A stretch of DNA of 64,000 nucleotides from SZAS-103 sp043747745 (GTDB lineage: Bacteria; Pseudomonadota; Gammaproteobacteria; Xanthomonadales; Xanthomonadaceae). Location: positions 62,001 to 126,000 of the forward strand of contig JAYTOP010000096.1 in NCBI GenBank assembly GCA_043747745.1. Reading direction: 5' to 3'. This document shows, one piece after another, positions 29,385-38,202 of this stretch. A model generated the notes under the pieces. The model was not told where the DNA came from. It saw only the letters and a list, made by a program, of their open reading frames with translations, and ran no database searches. The stretch's first letter is position 1; every line of letters starts with the position of its first letter. The position numbers were made by a program, and so were the translations under genes.

Positions 29385-31103
29385 TCATGGCGATGGCGTC
29401 TGGACCAGGGTCATCCCGGCGAGTTCGACCGCGTGGTCGTAATCTGGCACGAAATGCAGCTCGCCCGGGCGTTCGTCCAGATGCATGTCGGCGATCACGC
29501 GCTGCGGCTGCGCCTGCAGGCCGGACACGATCAGCACGATGCCCTTGCGTCGGCAGCGGTCGGCGAGGGTTTTCAGCGCATGCACGCCGCTCGCATCGAT
29601 GATCGGCACCAGCCGCATGCGCAGGATGAACACGCGTGGCGGCACGAAGAACTGGTCGAGCAGGTTGTCCAGCCGGTTGGCCGCGCCGAAGAACAGCGGC
29701 CCGCTGATCTGGAACGCCTCGACGCCTTTCGGCAACTGCTTGCGCTGGTTGGCGTCGGCCATGCGCGCACTGTTCGCGTCGCCATCGTCCTCGTCGCCTT
29801 CGATCAGATTGACGCCGGAACTGACCTCGAACGCCTCGGCCATGCGGAACATGAAGACGAATGACGCGAGCACGATGCCGACCTCGATCGCGACGGTTAG
29901 GTCGAAGAACACGGTCAGCAGGAACGTCGATAGCAGCACCAGCATGTCGCCTTTCGGCGCCGACAATGTGTGCAGGAAATGCTGGTACTCGCTCATGTTC
30001 CACGCGACGACCAGCAGCACCGCGGCCAGCGCCGCGAGCGGCACGTAATGCATCTGCGATCCCAGCAGCAGCATGAACAGCAGAATGAAGACCGCGTGCA
30101 ACATGCCGGCGATCGGCGACTTTCCGCCGGCGCGCACATTGGTTGCCGTGCGTGCGATCGCACCCGTCGCGGGCAGTCCGCCGAACAGCGCCGATCCGAT
30201 GTTCGCCACGCCTTGGGCGACGAGTTCGCAATTCGAGCGATGGCGCGCGCCGATCATGCCGTCGGCGACCACGGCTGACAGCAGCGACTCGACGCCAGCG
30301 AGGAACGCGATCGTGAACGAACTTGGCAACAACTCGAGCGTGCGCGCGAACGGGATGTGCGGGAAGTCGAAGATCGGCAGCGCCGAAGGCAGGTTGCCGA
30401 AGCGCGTTCCGATGGTTTCGGCCGGCAGTGCGAAGCCCACGCTGACTGCCGTGCACAGCAGCAGCGCGAGCAGGAAGCCAGGCCAAGCCGGTCGCCAGCG
30501 CCGCAGCGCGACGATCACGCCGAGGGTCAGCACCGTGAGCCCGACTGCCGCGGGTTGCGTTGTCGCGATGTGCTGCGCATAGGCGGTCCAGCGCCCGAAG
30601 AAATCCGCCGGCACCTTGTCCATGTGCAGGCCGAGCAGGTCCTTGACCTGGCTGGAGAAGATGCTGACCGCGATGCCGGCGGTGAATCCGGTGATCACCG
30701 GCTGCGGCATGTATTTCATCAGCGTGCCCAGGCGCATCAGCCCGGCCGCGATCAGCATCAGCCCCGCAAGCATCGTGCACAGGATCAGCCCGCCAAAACC
30801 GAATTTCTGGATCACCACGAACACGACCGGCACGAACGCCGCGGTCGGACCACCGACCTGCACGCGTGACCCGCCAAGCGCCGAGATCAGAAAGCCCGCG
30901 ACAATCGCTGTATACAGACCTTTCTCGGGCGTGGTGCCGCTCGCGATCGCAAGCGCCATCGCCAGCGGCAACGCGACGACCGCGACCGTGAGCCCGGCAA
31001 TCGCATCCGCCCGCAAATCGCCCCAGCCGTAACCGCCGCGCAGCACGGTGTACAGCTTGGGCACGAACATCTGCGCGTAGCGTCTGGCGGCGATCGAATC
31101 CAC
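29385..31103 (-). CDS. SulP-family inorganic anion transporter with STAS domain
   Basis: A 572-residue transporter with about 12-14 hydrophobic segments (to about 420) and a cytoplasmic STAS domain (about 440-560; VEAFQISGPLFFGAANRLDN, VFILRMRLVPIIDASGVHAL). N-terminal DLRADAIAGLTVAVVALPLA is the SulP signature. Family members carry sulfate, bicarbonate or dicarboxylates; the substrate here cannot be decided. The linker EGDEDDGDANSARMADANQR between core and STAS is acidic and lineage specific. Upstream lies a REPIN-like hairpin. Confidence 0.9.
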   Translation of the reverse strand: MDSIAARRYAQMFVPKLYTVLRGGYGWGDLRADAIAGLTVAVVALPLAMALAIASGTTPEKGLYTAIVAGFLISALGGSRVQVGGPTAAFVPVVFVVIQKFGFGGLILCTMLAGLMLIAAGLMRLGTLMKYMPQPVITGFTAGIAVSIFSSQVKDLLGLHMDKVPADFFGRWTAYAQHIATTQPAAVGLTVLTLGVIVALRRWRPAWPGFLLALLLCTAVSVGFALPAETIGTRFGNLPSALPIFDFPHIPFARTLELLPSSFTIAFLAGVESLLSAVVADGMIGARHRSNCELVAQGVANIGSALFGGLPATGAIARTATNVRAGGKSPIAGMLHAVFILLFMLLLGSQMHYVPLAALAAVLLVVAWNMSEYQHFLHTLSAPKGDMLVLLSTFLLTVFFDLTVAIEVGIVLASFVFMFRMAEAFEVSSGVNLIEGDEDDGDANSARMADANQRKQLPKGVEAFQISGPLFFGAANRLDNLLDQFFVPPRVFILRMRLVPIIDASGVHALKTLADRCRRKGIVLIVSGLQAQPQRVIADMHLDERPGELHFVPDYDHAVELAGMTLVQTPSP

Positions 31104-31119
31104 AGAGATCTTCTTTCCT

Positions 31120-31209
31120 GCTCGTCATCCCCGCGCAGGCGGGGATCTAGTATCTTGGAGCTTCAAAAACTGAAACCTATGGATCCCCGCCTGCGCGGGG
31201 ATGACGAGC
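31120..31209. repeat. REPIN-like hairpin: two inverted 28-base REP units
   Basis: A perfect 28-base inverted repeat (31120-31147 and 31182-31209) flanks a 34-base loop. Each arm is itself palindromic (ATCCCCGC, four-base loop, GCGGGGAT), so the element is a doublet of REP hairpins. It sits between the phoH stop (31218) and the SulP start (31103), both on minus, and may act as transcript-processing or termination element for phoH. Confidence 0.85.
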
Positions 31210-31217
31210 GAAAAACG

Positions 31218-32648
31218 TCAAAGCACTTCCGAAGCAAAATCCGCCAGCCTCGACCGCTCGCCACGACGCAGGGTGATGTGCGCGCTGTGCGCCCAGCCCT
31301 TGAAGCGGTCCACCGCGTAGGTCAGGCCCGACGTGGTTTCGGTGAGGTAAGGCGTGTCGATCTGTTCGACGTTGCCGAGGCAGATGATCTTGGTGCCGGG
31401 GCCGGCGCGGGTGATCAGGGTCTTCATCTGTTTCGGGGTGAGGTTCTGCGCTTCGTCGAGGATCAACCAGCGGCTCAGGAACGTGCGACCGCGCATGAAG
31501 TTCAGCGAACGTATCTTGATCCGCGACGCGAGTAAATCATTCGTCGCCGCGCGCCCCCAGGCACCGCCTTCCTGTGGCGTGCGCGTGAGCACTTCGAGAT
31601 TGTCGGTGAGCGCGCCCATCCACGGCGTCATCTTCTCTTCCTCGGTGCCGGGCAGGAAACCGATATCCTCGCCGACGCTGACTGTCGCGCGGGTCATGAT
31701 GATCTCGCGATAACGCTGCTGGTCCATCGTCTGCGCAAGGCCCGCGGCGAGCGCGAGCAGGGTCTTGCCCGTTCCGGCCGTACCAAGGAGCGTGACGAAA
31801 TCGATGTCCGGATCCATCAGCGCGTTCAGCGCGAAATTTTGCTCGCGGTTGCGCGCGGTGATGCCCCACACCGAGCGTTGCGCGTGGCGGAAATCATCGA
31901 CGATGCGCAGCACCGCGCGTTCGCCATCGACGCGCGCGACGCTGAGTTCGACTTCGTTCTCGCCGGGCATGTACAGGAACTGGTTCGGGAACCATTCCTC
32001 GTCGTCGCCGCGCTTGACCTCGTAATACGTGTGGCCTTTTTCGGTCCACGAGCGCAGGTCCTTCTCGTGGCGATTCCAGAAGTCCGCGGGCAGTTCGGAC
32101 GCACCGGTGTAGAGCAGGCTGAAATCGTCGAGCGCGCGGTCGTTCTCGTAATCCTCGGCGACGATGCCGGTGATCGATGCCTTGATGCGCATGTTGATGT
32201 CTTTCGACACCAGCACTACCGAGACGCCGGGGTTGGCTTCGCGCAACTCGATGACCGCCGCCAGGATCTGATTGTCGGGCAGGTGCGATTTCGATGCGCC
32301 GCCGCTCGCCGCGCCCGCCGCGGCCTTCTTCTTCGCGTCGCCGCCGTGGATCTGGAACAGCAGCTTGCCGATCTGGTCGCTGGACCTGAGTTGCAGCGCT
32401 TTCGGGCGCGTCAGGGTCAGGCCGGATTCGATCTTGTCGGTGCCATTGGTCTCGATCAGTTCGTTGATGAAGCGGCTCACTTGGCGCGCGTTGCGGCTGA
32501 CTTCCGTCATGCCTTTTTTCGCAGCGTCGAGTTCCTCGATCACCATCATCGGCAGGAACACGTCGTGTTCCTCAAACTTGAACAGCGCGGTCGGGTCGTG
32601 CATCAGCACGTTGGTGTCCAGCACGTAGATGCGCTTGCCTCTGGTCAC
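31218..32648 (-). CDS. PhoH-family ATPase with N-terminal PIN domain (YlaK type)
   Basis: A 476-residue protein. PIN nuclease domain at about 1-150: acidic residues in YVLDTNVLMHD, EELDAAKK and VVLVSKDINMRIKA. PhoH ATPase at about 235-470: Walker A GTAGTGKT, Walker B WLILDEAQN, sensor ICLGNVEQID. The combination is the PhoH2-type helicase/RNase architecture, thought to unwind and cut RNA. It follows bcp after 85 bases on the same strand. Confidence 0.92.
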   Translation of the reverse strand: MTRGKRIYVLDTNVLMHDPTALFKFEEHDVFLPMMVIEELDAAKKGMTEVSRNARQVSRFINELIETNGTDKIESGLTLTRPKALQLRSSDQIGKLLFQIHGGDAKKKAAAGAASGGASKSHLPDNQILAAVIELREANPGVSVVLVSKDINMRIKASITGIVAEDYENDRALDDFSLLYTGASELPADFWNRHEKDLRSWTEKGHTYYEVKRGDDEEWFPNQFLYMPGENEVELSVARVDGERAVLRIVDDFRHAQRSVWGITARNREQNFALNALMDPDIDFVTLLGTAGTGKTLLALAAGLAQTMDQQRYREIIMTRATVSVGEDIGFLPGTEEEKMTPWMGALTDNLEVLTRTPQEGGAWGRAATNDLLASRIKIRSLNFMRGRTFLSRWLILDEAQNLTPKQMKTLITRAGPGTKIICLGNVEQIDTPYLTETTSGLTYAVDRFKGWAHSAHITLRRGERSRLADFASEVL

Positions 32649-32733
32649 GGAGTTTCCTTGGCTGGTCGGGGGGTTGCGGGCTGGATGCCGGCGCGCGATG
32701 TCTGCCGGTGCGGGATCGTGGAAATGGGTAGCG

Positions 32734-33207
32734 TCACCTCGCTTTGCGAAGCTGCTTGAGTTCGGCGATGACAGCTTCGGCGTGGCCGGGTACTTTCACC
32801 GGGCGCCAGAGCTGGCGAATCGTACCGTCGGGATCGACCAGGAAGGTGCTTCGAACGATGCCGAGGACCTTCTTCCCATACATGTTCTTCTCGTGGATCA
32901 CGTCGAAGGCCTTGCACAGCGCTTCGTCGGTGTCGCTGACCAGATCGAATTTGAAGTCCTGTTTCGCGCAGAAATTCTGGTGCGACTTCACCGAGTCACG
33001 CGACACGCCAAGCACCTGCGCGCCAAGTTTCTTCAACTGCGGCAGCAGCGCGTTGAAATCGTTGCCTTCGATGGTGCATCCCGGCGTGCTGTCCTTCGGG
33101 TAGAAGTACAGCACCAGCCAGTTGTCAGCGTAGTCGGCGAAGCTGGCGGTGGCGCCAGTGGAGAGGGTGAATGCGAGCTGGGGAATGCGGTCGCCGATGT
33201 CGGGCAT
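32734..33207 (-). CDS. bcp: thiol peroxidase, Bcp/PrxQ type
   Basis: A 157-residue thioredoxin-fold peroxidase that reduces hydroperoxides using thioredoxin. The peroxidatic cysteine is in FYPKDSTPGCTIEGNDF; GVSRDSVKSHQNF and STFLVDPDG are also family-typical. The resolving cysteine five residues downstream found in E. coli Bcp is a Gly/Asn here, so it is probably a one-Cys variant or uses a distant Cys (there is one in HQNFCAKQ). ATG 33207 is preferred over TTG 33210. It is 26 bases after gcvR. Confidence 0.93.
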   Translation of the reverse strand: MPDIGDRIPQLAFTLSTGATASFADYADNWLVLYFYPKDSTPGCTIEGNDFNALLPQLKKLGAQVLGVSRDSVKSHQNFCAKQDFKFDLVSDTDEALCKAFDVIHEKNMYGKKVLGIVRSTFLVDPDGTIRQLWRPVKVPGHAEAVIAELKQLRKAR

Positions 33208-33233
33208 CAATCAGTGGTCCCGTGGGTGCGGCA

Positions 33234-33833
33234 TCAGAACTTCATTGGATCCATGATCGCATCAAGATTCAGATGATCGCAGAATTCCAGGAAATCGTCG
33301 CGCAGCGCGGCGATGTGCATGTTGGTCGGAACGCCGATCGTGACTTGGGCGGTGAACATCTCGGCGCCGGTCTGCATCGCGCGGTAACGCGAGCAGTTCA
33401 GGCTCTCGATGGTGATCCCGAGGCGGTCGAAGAAATCGGCCAATTGGAACAATATTCCGGGCTTGTCGGCAGCTACCACTTCCACGATATAGGGCAGCAG
33501 GTTGGTCTGGAGCGGCTTCGGCGATGTGCGATTCCACATCAGCTTGATGCCTTTCTCCTCGCGCTCCAGCCGGGTCAGCGCCGATTCGAGCTTGGCGACG
33601 GCGTCCCACGAGCCGACCGCGAGCGCGGTCACCGAGACGTCGTGGCCGACGCTGGACAGACGCGCATCGGCGAGGTTGCAGCCGCTTTCGGCGATGCGGC
33701 GGCTCAGCGCGAGCAGCGGCGAGTCCGGATGCGCGGAATTGGCGTTGATCAGAAGGTGGTTTTCGTTCGCTGCGGGGCGAATGGAGGACGTGTCGTCGGT
33801 CAAGGAGATTCCGGTACGGCGTTTGACGGGCAT
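33234..33833 (-). CDS. gcvR: ACT-domain regulator, GcvR type
   Basis: A 199-residue protein with two ACT domains (about 20-95 and 108-190): NENHLLINANSAHPDSPLLA, GCNLADARLSSVG, VEVVAADKPGILFQLADFFD, GITIESLNCSRY. E. coli GcvR binds glycine and the activator GcvA to silence the glycine cleavage operon; whether that partner exists here cannot be seen. Start ATG 33833. It is divergent from dapA and first in a gcvR-bcp-phoH unit, an order I associate with xanthomonads. Confidence 0.82.
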   Translation of the reverse strand: MPVKRRTGISLTDDTSSIRPAANENHLLINANSAHPDSPLLALSRRIAESGCNLADARLSSVGHDVSVTALAVGSWDAVAKLESALTRLEREEKGIKLMWNRTSPKPLQTNLLPYIVEVVAADKPGILFQLADFFDRLGITIESLNCSRYRAMQTGAEMFTAQVTIGVPTNMHIAALRDDFLEFCDHLNLDAIMDPMKF

Positions 33834-34014
33834 GGCTGAGGATGGATGCTCAGTGTGGGCAAATCGGCACGGCAGCTGAATTTCGGCAATCGCACGGCAG
33901 CCAGCATACTTGTCACCGCTTCCACGCCGCAAGTAAGATTATCCCATCATCCCTGATTGAAAAAACCGCACACCCACGTGCGGGGATTCGACTTGCCTTT
34001 CCACGGAACCCCAC

Positions 34015-34920
34015 TTGCGCATCCAAGGCTCCATTACCGCGCTGGCGACCCCGTTCATCGTCGCTGGCGACATCGACTATCAGGCCTGGCAGCGGCTGCT
34101 GGAAATGCAGCTGGCGGGCGGCACGCAGGCGATCGTGGTCGCCGGCTCGACCGGCGAAGCGGCTGCGCTCGACGACGTCGAGTTCGACCGGCTGCTCTCG
34201 ACGACAGTCGAGTTGATCGCCGGGCGCATCCCAGTGCTGGCCGGTACGGGCATGCAGAGCACCGCCAAGACCATCGCCCAGACCCGCCGCGCGCGTGATT
34301 GCGGTGCGAACGCGGCGCTGATCGTTACCCCGCCGTATGTGCGACCGACCCAGACCGGGCTGCTGGTGCATTACATTGCGCTTGCCGAGCAGGGCGGGCT
34401 GCCGATCGTGCTCTACAACGTCCCCGGCCGTAGCGGCTGCGACCTGTTGCCGGACACCGTGGCGCAGTTGCGCTCGCATCCGGAAATCATCGGCATCAAG
34501 GAAGCGATCGGCGACATCGAGCGCATCCGCGCGCTGCTGCCCTTGCGCAGCGAGGGTTTCACCGTCCTCAGCGGCGACGATCCGACCGCAGGACAGGCGA
34601 TGCTGGCCGGTGCCGACGGGGTGATCTCGGTTGCCTCCAACGTGATTCCAGCCGCGATGCGACGATTGTGCGACCATGCGCGCGGCGGCGATGCGGCTGC
34701 GGTCGCGGCGTTGCAGGATCAGCTGGCTCCGCTGCTGGATTTTCTTGGCGTAGAACCCAACCCGATTCCGGTCAAGGCATTGCTGACGCGGATGGGCATG
34801 GGTTCCGGTCTGCGCCTGCCGCTGCTGCCGCTGTCGTCGCAATATGCGCGCCAAGCCAATGCGATGGCGGTGGCTTGTGGCGCGCTCGAATCCGAATCGG
34901 CCGGCCCGCTGGCTGCATGA
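34015..34920 (+). CDS. dapA: 4-hydroxy-tetrahydrodipicolinate synthase
   Basis: The 301-residue TIM-barrel aldolase condenses pyruvate and aspartate semialdehyde in lysine/diaminopimelate synthesis. Seen: GSITALATPF, GSTGEAAAL (Thr-Thr-type pocket), the Tyr/Arg motif IVLYNVPGRSG and the Schiff-base lysine in IIGIKEAIGD. Starts at TTG 34015 (LRIQGSITALATPF); no nearby ATG gives the correct N-terminus. A small hairpin CCGCAC/GTGCGG (33967-33983) lies just upstream. Followed by the BamC-like gene. Confidence 0.95.
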   Translation: MRIQGSITALATPFIVAGDIDYQAWQRLLEMQLAGGTQAIVVAGSTGEAAALDDVEFDRLLSTTVELIAGRIPVLAGTGMQSTAKTIAQTRRARDCGANAALIVTPPYVRPTQTGLLVHYIALAEQGGLPIVLYNVPGRSGCDLLPDTVAQLRSHPEIIGIKEAIGDIERIRALLPLRSEGFTVLSGDDPTAGQAMLAGADGVISVASNVIPAAMRRLCDHARGGDAAAVAALQDQLAPLLDFLGVEPNPIPVKALLTRMGMGSGLRLPLLPLSSQYARQANAMAVACGALESESAGPLAA

Positions 34921-34992
34921 CCAACCAGGCTGCATCACCAATACGTTGCCGCTGACACCACACGTTGACGCGTGACCCAACAGGAGAACCTG

Positions 34993-35535
34993 ATGTCGCT
35001 TTCCACTTCCACCGCCCGCGTGCTGCTGGCCTCCACACTCGCTGCGGCGCTGCTCGCTTCCTCCGGTTGCGGCGTGTTTCACCGCAAGGACGGCAGCGTC
35101 CGGTTCCTTCCTCACCACCACAACTCCGATTACAGCAAGAGCCGCGAAAACCGTCCGCTGGAAGTGCCGCCGGATCTCGACACGCCGGCAACCGATCCTG
35201 CGATGCAGATTCCATCCACGCGCGTTGGCGCATCAGTGGCAGCGGCCAGTTCGGTCAATTCCGCCAGCACAGGCTTCAGCGTGGGCGACACAGCCGCAGG
35301 AACATGGGAGCGCATGGGTCGCGCGCTCGAGCGCATCGACGGCGTGACCATCACCCAGCGCGCGCAGCTGCTCAACAGCTATGAAGTGCAATACAAGGGA
35401 GCTTCGATGCTGTTGCGTGCCAATACCGACGGCGCTCAGTCCACCCATGTGGATGTGGTCAGCCCGGATGGCAAGCCGGTGCGTACGCCGGTAGCCGTCG
35501 AGTTGCTCGGCCTGTTGCGCAATCGGATTGGGTAA
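34993..35535 (+). CDS. BamC/NlpB-like outer-membrane lipoprotein
   Basis: A 180-residue lipoprotein: signal LLASTLAAALLASSGC, then an unfolded region with the SRENRPLEVPPDLDTP motif characteristic of BamC N-termini, and a single helix-grip-like domain at about 95-180 (TWERMGRALERIDGVTITQR). It is shorter than E. coli BamC, which has two such domains. Start ATG 34993 is preceded by AGGAG. Position directly after dapA matches the dapA-bamC order of enterobacteria. Presumed accessory part of the outer-membrane protein assembly machinery. Confidence 0.8.
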   Translation: MSLSTSTARVLLASTLAAALLASSGCGVFHRKDGSVRFLPHHHNSDYSKSRENRPLEVPPDLDTPATDPAMQIPSTRVGASVAAASSVNSASTGFSVGDTAAGTWERMGRALERIDGVTITQRAQLLNSYEVQYKGASMLLRANTDGAQSTHVDVVSPDGKPVRTPVAVELLGLLRNRIG

Positions 35536-35956
35536 GGAAGGGCGTTTGCAGGCCACTGGCCTGCGGCCTGACGAACGCCCGACGGCTATGCGGTCGGGCA
35601 GGACGAAGCGTCGCGCTGACGAACTGCCGGTGGCAGTTAGTGCGGCGATGACTGCGTGCGCCGGAGCGCACGCGAACAGCGAAGCTGGCCCGAAGGGCGA
35701 GCGCCATGGATGGCGCGAGTCAGGCCCGGCAGGGCCGGACTTAGGAAGGGCGTTTGCACGCCAGTGGCCTGCGGCCTGACGAACGCGCGACGGCTTATGC
35801 GGTCATGCGGTCGGGCCGAGTGAAGCGTCGCGCTGACGAACTGCCAGCGGCCGTTCGTGCGGCGATCACTGCGTGCGCCGGAGCGCACGCGAACAGCGAA
35901 GCTGGCCCGAAGGGCGAGCGCCATGGATGGCGCGAGTCAGGCCCGGCAGGGCCGGA
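35536..35956. repeat. tandem dimer of a ~205-base hairpin-rich repeat
   Basis: Copy 1 (35536-35739, 204 bases) and copy 2 (35744-35956, 213 bases) are highly similar: both start GGAAGGGCGTTTGCA and end CAGGCCCGGCAGGGCCGGA. Within each are several strong hairpins, for example GCGTGCGC-CGGA-GCGCACGC and GCGCCAT-GG-ATGGCGC. The last ~75 bases are almost identical in both while the middle diverges. Downstream of the BamC-like gene, converging on fdxA. A diverged, permuted relative lies at 55598-55760. Confidence 0.85.
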
Positions 35957-36075
35957 TGAAAATGCGCTCGGCATAACCGTAGAGCCATTGGGCTGAAATA
36001 CAAACGGCGCGACCGCAAGGCCACCCTGTTTGGTTATGCGTTGTCGAACGATGCGCTGTCGAACGATGCGCGCGA
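35957..36075. other. intergenic between tandem repeat and fdxA
   Basis: Contains a direct repeat GTTGTCGAACGATGCGC / CTGTCGAACGATGCGCG (about 36043-36072) at the 3' side of fdxA. No gene or T-tract terminator seen. Confidence 0.35.
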
Positions 36076-36399
36076 TTAACGCTGCAATTCCGACAGCTTG
36101 TTGGTGACCTTGTCCCACTGGGCGGCGTCGGCAGGCGCGTCGATGCGCGTGGTGATCACCGGCCACGCCTTCGACAATTCGGCGTTGAGCGCGATGAAAC
36201 CTTCCTGGCCGGCGGGCACGTCGTCCTCCGGATAGATTGCGTTGACCGGGCATTCCGGCTCGCACAGCGTGCAGTCGATGCATTCGTCCGGGTCGATGAC
36301 CAGGAAGTTCGGCCCGACATGGAAGCAATCCACCGGGCATACCTCGACGCAATCGGTGTACTTGCAGCGAATGCAGCTCTCGGTGACGACGAAGGGCAT
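36076..36399 (-). CDS. fdxA: seven-iron ferredoxin
   Basis: The 107-residue protein begins PFVVTESCIRCKYTDCVEVC and continues CIDCTLCEPECPVNAIYPED, giving the cysteine spacing of FdxA-type ferredoxins with one 3Fe-4S and one 4Fe-4S cluster. Length is exactly that of the family. Start is ATG 36399; the long open frame upstream runs through the tRNA gene and is not coding. Small electron carrier in the cytoplasm, partners unknown. Confidence 0.95.
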   Translation of the reverse strand: MPFVVTESCIRCKYTDCVEVCPVDCFHVGPNFLVIDPDECIDCTLCEPECPVNAIYPEDDVPAGQEGFIALNAELSKAWPVITTRIDAPADAAQWDKVTNKLSELQR

Positions 36400-36463
36400 G
36401 GGATGGTTCCGCGCGGCGAGCGAACGATGCATGCAGTGTAGCGAGCCGGTGCCTAAAACTACA

Positions 36464-36488
36464 AAGCCCGGCGCAGATGGCCGGGCTT
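36464..36488 (-). terminator. rho-independent terminator of tRNA-Glu
   Basis: AAGCCCGGC (36464-36472) pairs with GCCGGGCTT (36480-36488) across a seven-base loop; on the minus strand the stem is followed by TTGTAGTTTTA. It lies 14 bases beyond the tRNA 3' end. Confidence 0.8.
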
Positions 36489-36502
36489 CAAGTCGAAAAC
36501 CT

Positions 36503-36578
36503 TGGTGCTCCCTACGAGACTCGAACTCGTGTTCCCGCCTTGAGAGGGCGGTGTCCTGGGCCACTAGACGAAGGGAGC
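36503..36578 (-). tRNA. tRNA-Glu (CTC)
   Basis: Minus strand gives acceptor GCTCCCT pairing with AGGGAGC, D arm with GTCTAGTGGCCCAGGACA, anticodon arm CCGCC-CTCTCAA-GGCGG (anticodon CTC, reads GAG), T arm ACGAGTTCGAGTCTCGT and an encoded CCA end. 76 bases with CCA. Sequence strongly resembles other bacterial tRNA-Glu. Followed by a terminator. Confidence 0.96.
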
Positions 36579-36722
36579 GTGAAGGTCGATCGCTGGCAGG
36601 CGCGGTACAAGCGGCTGCCGAACGATTAGTATAGCAATCCGACAGGACCGGGCAACGGTCCGTCCCCGGGTCAGAGCCGGGCATCGCTCTGTTTCCCGAG
36701 GATTTGGCGGCTTTGCCGCAGC

Positions 36723-38099
36723 ATGACCAACGTTTCCGTTCCAACGCTCCCGCGCAACGTGCCGCGCGACCAGCACATCATTTCGCGGCGGCAGATCAGC
36801 CAGAGCGCGCTGCGTGTGCTGTACAAGCTCAACGAAGCAGGCTTCGACGCCTATCTCGTCGGCGGTGCCGTGCGCGACCTGCTGATCGGCGGTCATCCCA
36901 AGGATTTCGACGTCGCGACCAATGCGACGCCCGAGCAGGTCAAGGCGTTGTTCCGCAATTGCCGATTGATCGGTCGCCGCTTTCGGCTCGCCCATGTTAT
37001 CTACGGGCCCGAGATCATCGAGGTTGCGACCTTCCGCGCCAACACCGACGACGGCACTGGCGATCGCGAATCGCACGAAGGCGGGCGCCTGCTGCGCGAC
37101 AATGTCTACGGCACCATCGAGGACGACGCGGAGCGCCGCGATTTCACCGTCAATGCGCTGTACTACGGCGTACGCGACTTCGCGGTGCTCGATTACGTGG
37201 GCGGCTGGGAAGACGTGCAGCGACGCACGCTGCGGCTGATCGGCGACCCTGAGCTGCGTTACCGCGAAGACCCGGTGCGCATGCTGCGTGCGGTGCGGCT
37301 CGCGGCCAAGCTCGGTTTCTCGATCGATCCAGCCAGTGCCGAACCGATCCCGCGCCTCGCCTCGTTGATTGCCGAAGCACCGCCCGCGCGCTTGTTCGAC
37401 GAGATGCTCAAGATGTTCCTGGCCGGGCATGGCGAGGCGAGCTTCGACGCGCTCGACCAGCACGGACTGCTCGCGGTGGTGTTGCCGGAAACCGCAGCGG
37501 CACTGGCCGACGACCACGATGGCCGCCAGCGCGCGATGGTGCGCCAGGCGCTCGCCAACACCGATGACCGCGTGCGCAGCGGCAAGACAGTCACCCCGGC
37601 GTTCCTGTTCGCCGCGCTGCTCTGGCCTGCATTCCGCCGAGAACTGGGCTTGCTGGCCGAACAGGGGCTCGATCCGCTGAACACGCAGCAGCGCGCAGCC
37701 GATCGCGTGACGCTGCACCAAGCGCATAGGATCGCGATGCCGCGTCGGTTCTCGATCCCGATGCAGGAAATCTGGCTGCTGCAGGCGCGCTTCGACATCC
37801 GCCAGCGCAAGCGCGTGTTCCGGTTGCTGGCGCATCCGCGTTTTCGCGCAGCCTACGATTTCCTCGTGCTGCGCACCGTCGAACAGCCCGAACTGGCCGA
37901 GCCGGTCGCGTTCTGGACGGAGGCGCAGACGCTGTCGCACGATGGTCTGGCCGAACGTCTTGCAGCGCCACCGCATGCAGTCGCGCCTGTGCCTGCAATT
38001 GAGGGGGACGTTACCGCACCGCGCAAGCGTCCGCGCCGTCGGCGTCGGCACACCTCCGCCAGCGATACCGGCACGCCAGACACCACGCCCATCAGATGA
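36723..38099 (+). CDS. pcnB: poly(A) polymerase I
   Basis: A 458-residue class-II nucleotidyltransferase. N-terminal head: AYLVGGAVRDLLIGGHPKDF followed by DVATNATPEQV, giving the G-G and D-x-D metal-binding residues, then RRFRLAHVIYGPEIIEVATF. The neck domain shows EDPVRMLRAVRLAAKLGFSI. Highly basic tail (RKRPRRRRRHTS) typical of PcnB rather than CCA-adding enzymes. It adds 3' poly(A) tails that promote RNA decay. First of pcnB-folK-panB-panC on plus. Confidence 0.94.
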   Translation: MTNVSVPTLPRNVPRDQHIISRRQISQSALRVLYKLNEAGFDAYLVGGAVRDLLIGGHPKDFDVATNATPEQVKALFRNCRLIGRRFRLAHVIYGPEIIEVATFRANTDDGTGDRESHEGGRLLRDNVYGTIEDDAERRDFTVNALYYGVRDFAVLDYVGGWEDVQRRTLRLIGDPELRYREDPVRMLRAVRLAAKLGFSIDPASAEPIPRLASLIAEAPPARLFDEMLKMFLAGHGEASFDALDQHGLLAVVLPETAAALADDHDGRQRAMVRQALANTDDRVRSGKTVTPAFLFAALLWPAFRRELGLLAEQGLDPLNTQQRAADRVTLHQAHRIAMPRRFSIPMQEIWLLQARFDIRQRKRVFRLLAHPRFRAAYDFLVLRTVEQPELAEPVAFWTEAQTLSHDGLAERLAAPPHAVAPVPAIEGDVTAPRKRPRRRRRHTSASDTGTPDTTPIR

Positions 38100-38123
38100 C
38101 AGTCGCGCAGCGACGCCATCGTC

Positions 38124-38181
38124 CCTCTCTCGCTTGCGGGAGAGCGGGGAACCGTCGGCTGAGCCGAGGGTGGGGTGAGGG
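38124..38181. repeat. short REP-like element between pcnB and folK
   Basis: CCTCTCTCGCTTGCGGGAGA (from 38124) folds on itself and is followed by GGGTGGGGTGAGGG at 38168-38181, the layout of a common proteobacterial intergenic element. It fills most of the 103-base gap. Confidence 0.5.
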
Positions 38182-38202
38182 AAAATCTGGCGGTGCATTC
38201 GA

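Noticed and set aside
35459..35924. Two similar minus-strand frames beginning MALALRASFAVRVRSGAR
   Set aside because: They arise from translating the tandem structured repeat; similarity reflects the DNA repeat, not a protein family.
35536..35956. CRISPR-like array
   Set aside because: Only two long, complex units without short spacers; no cas genes in the window.
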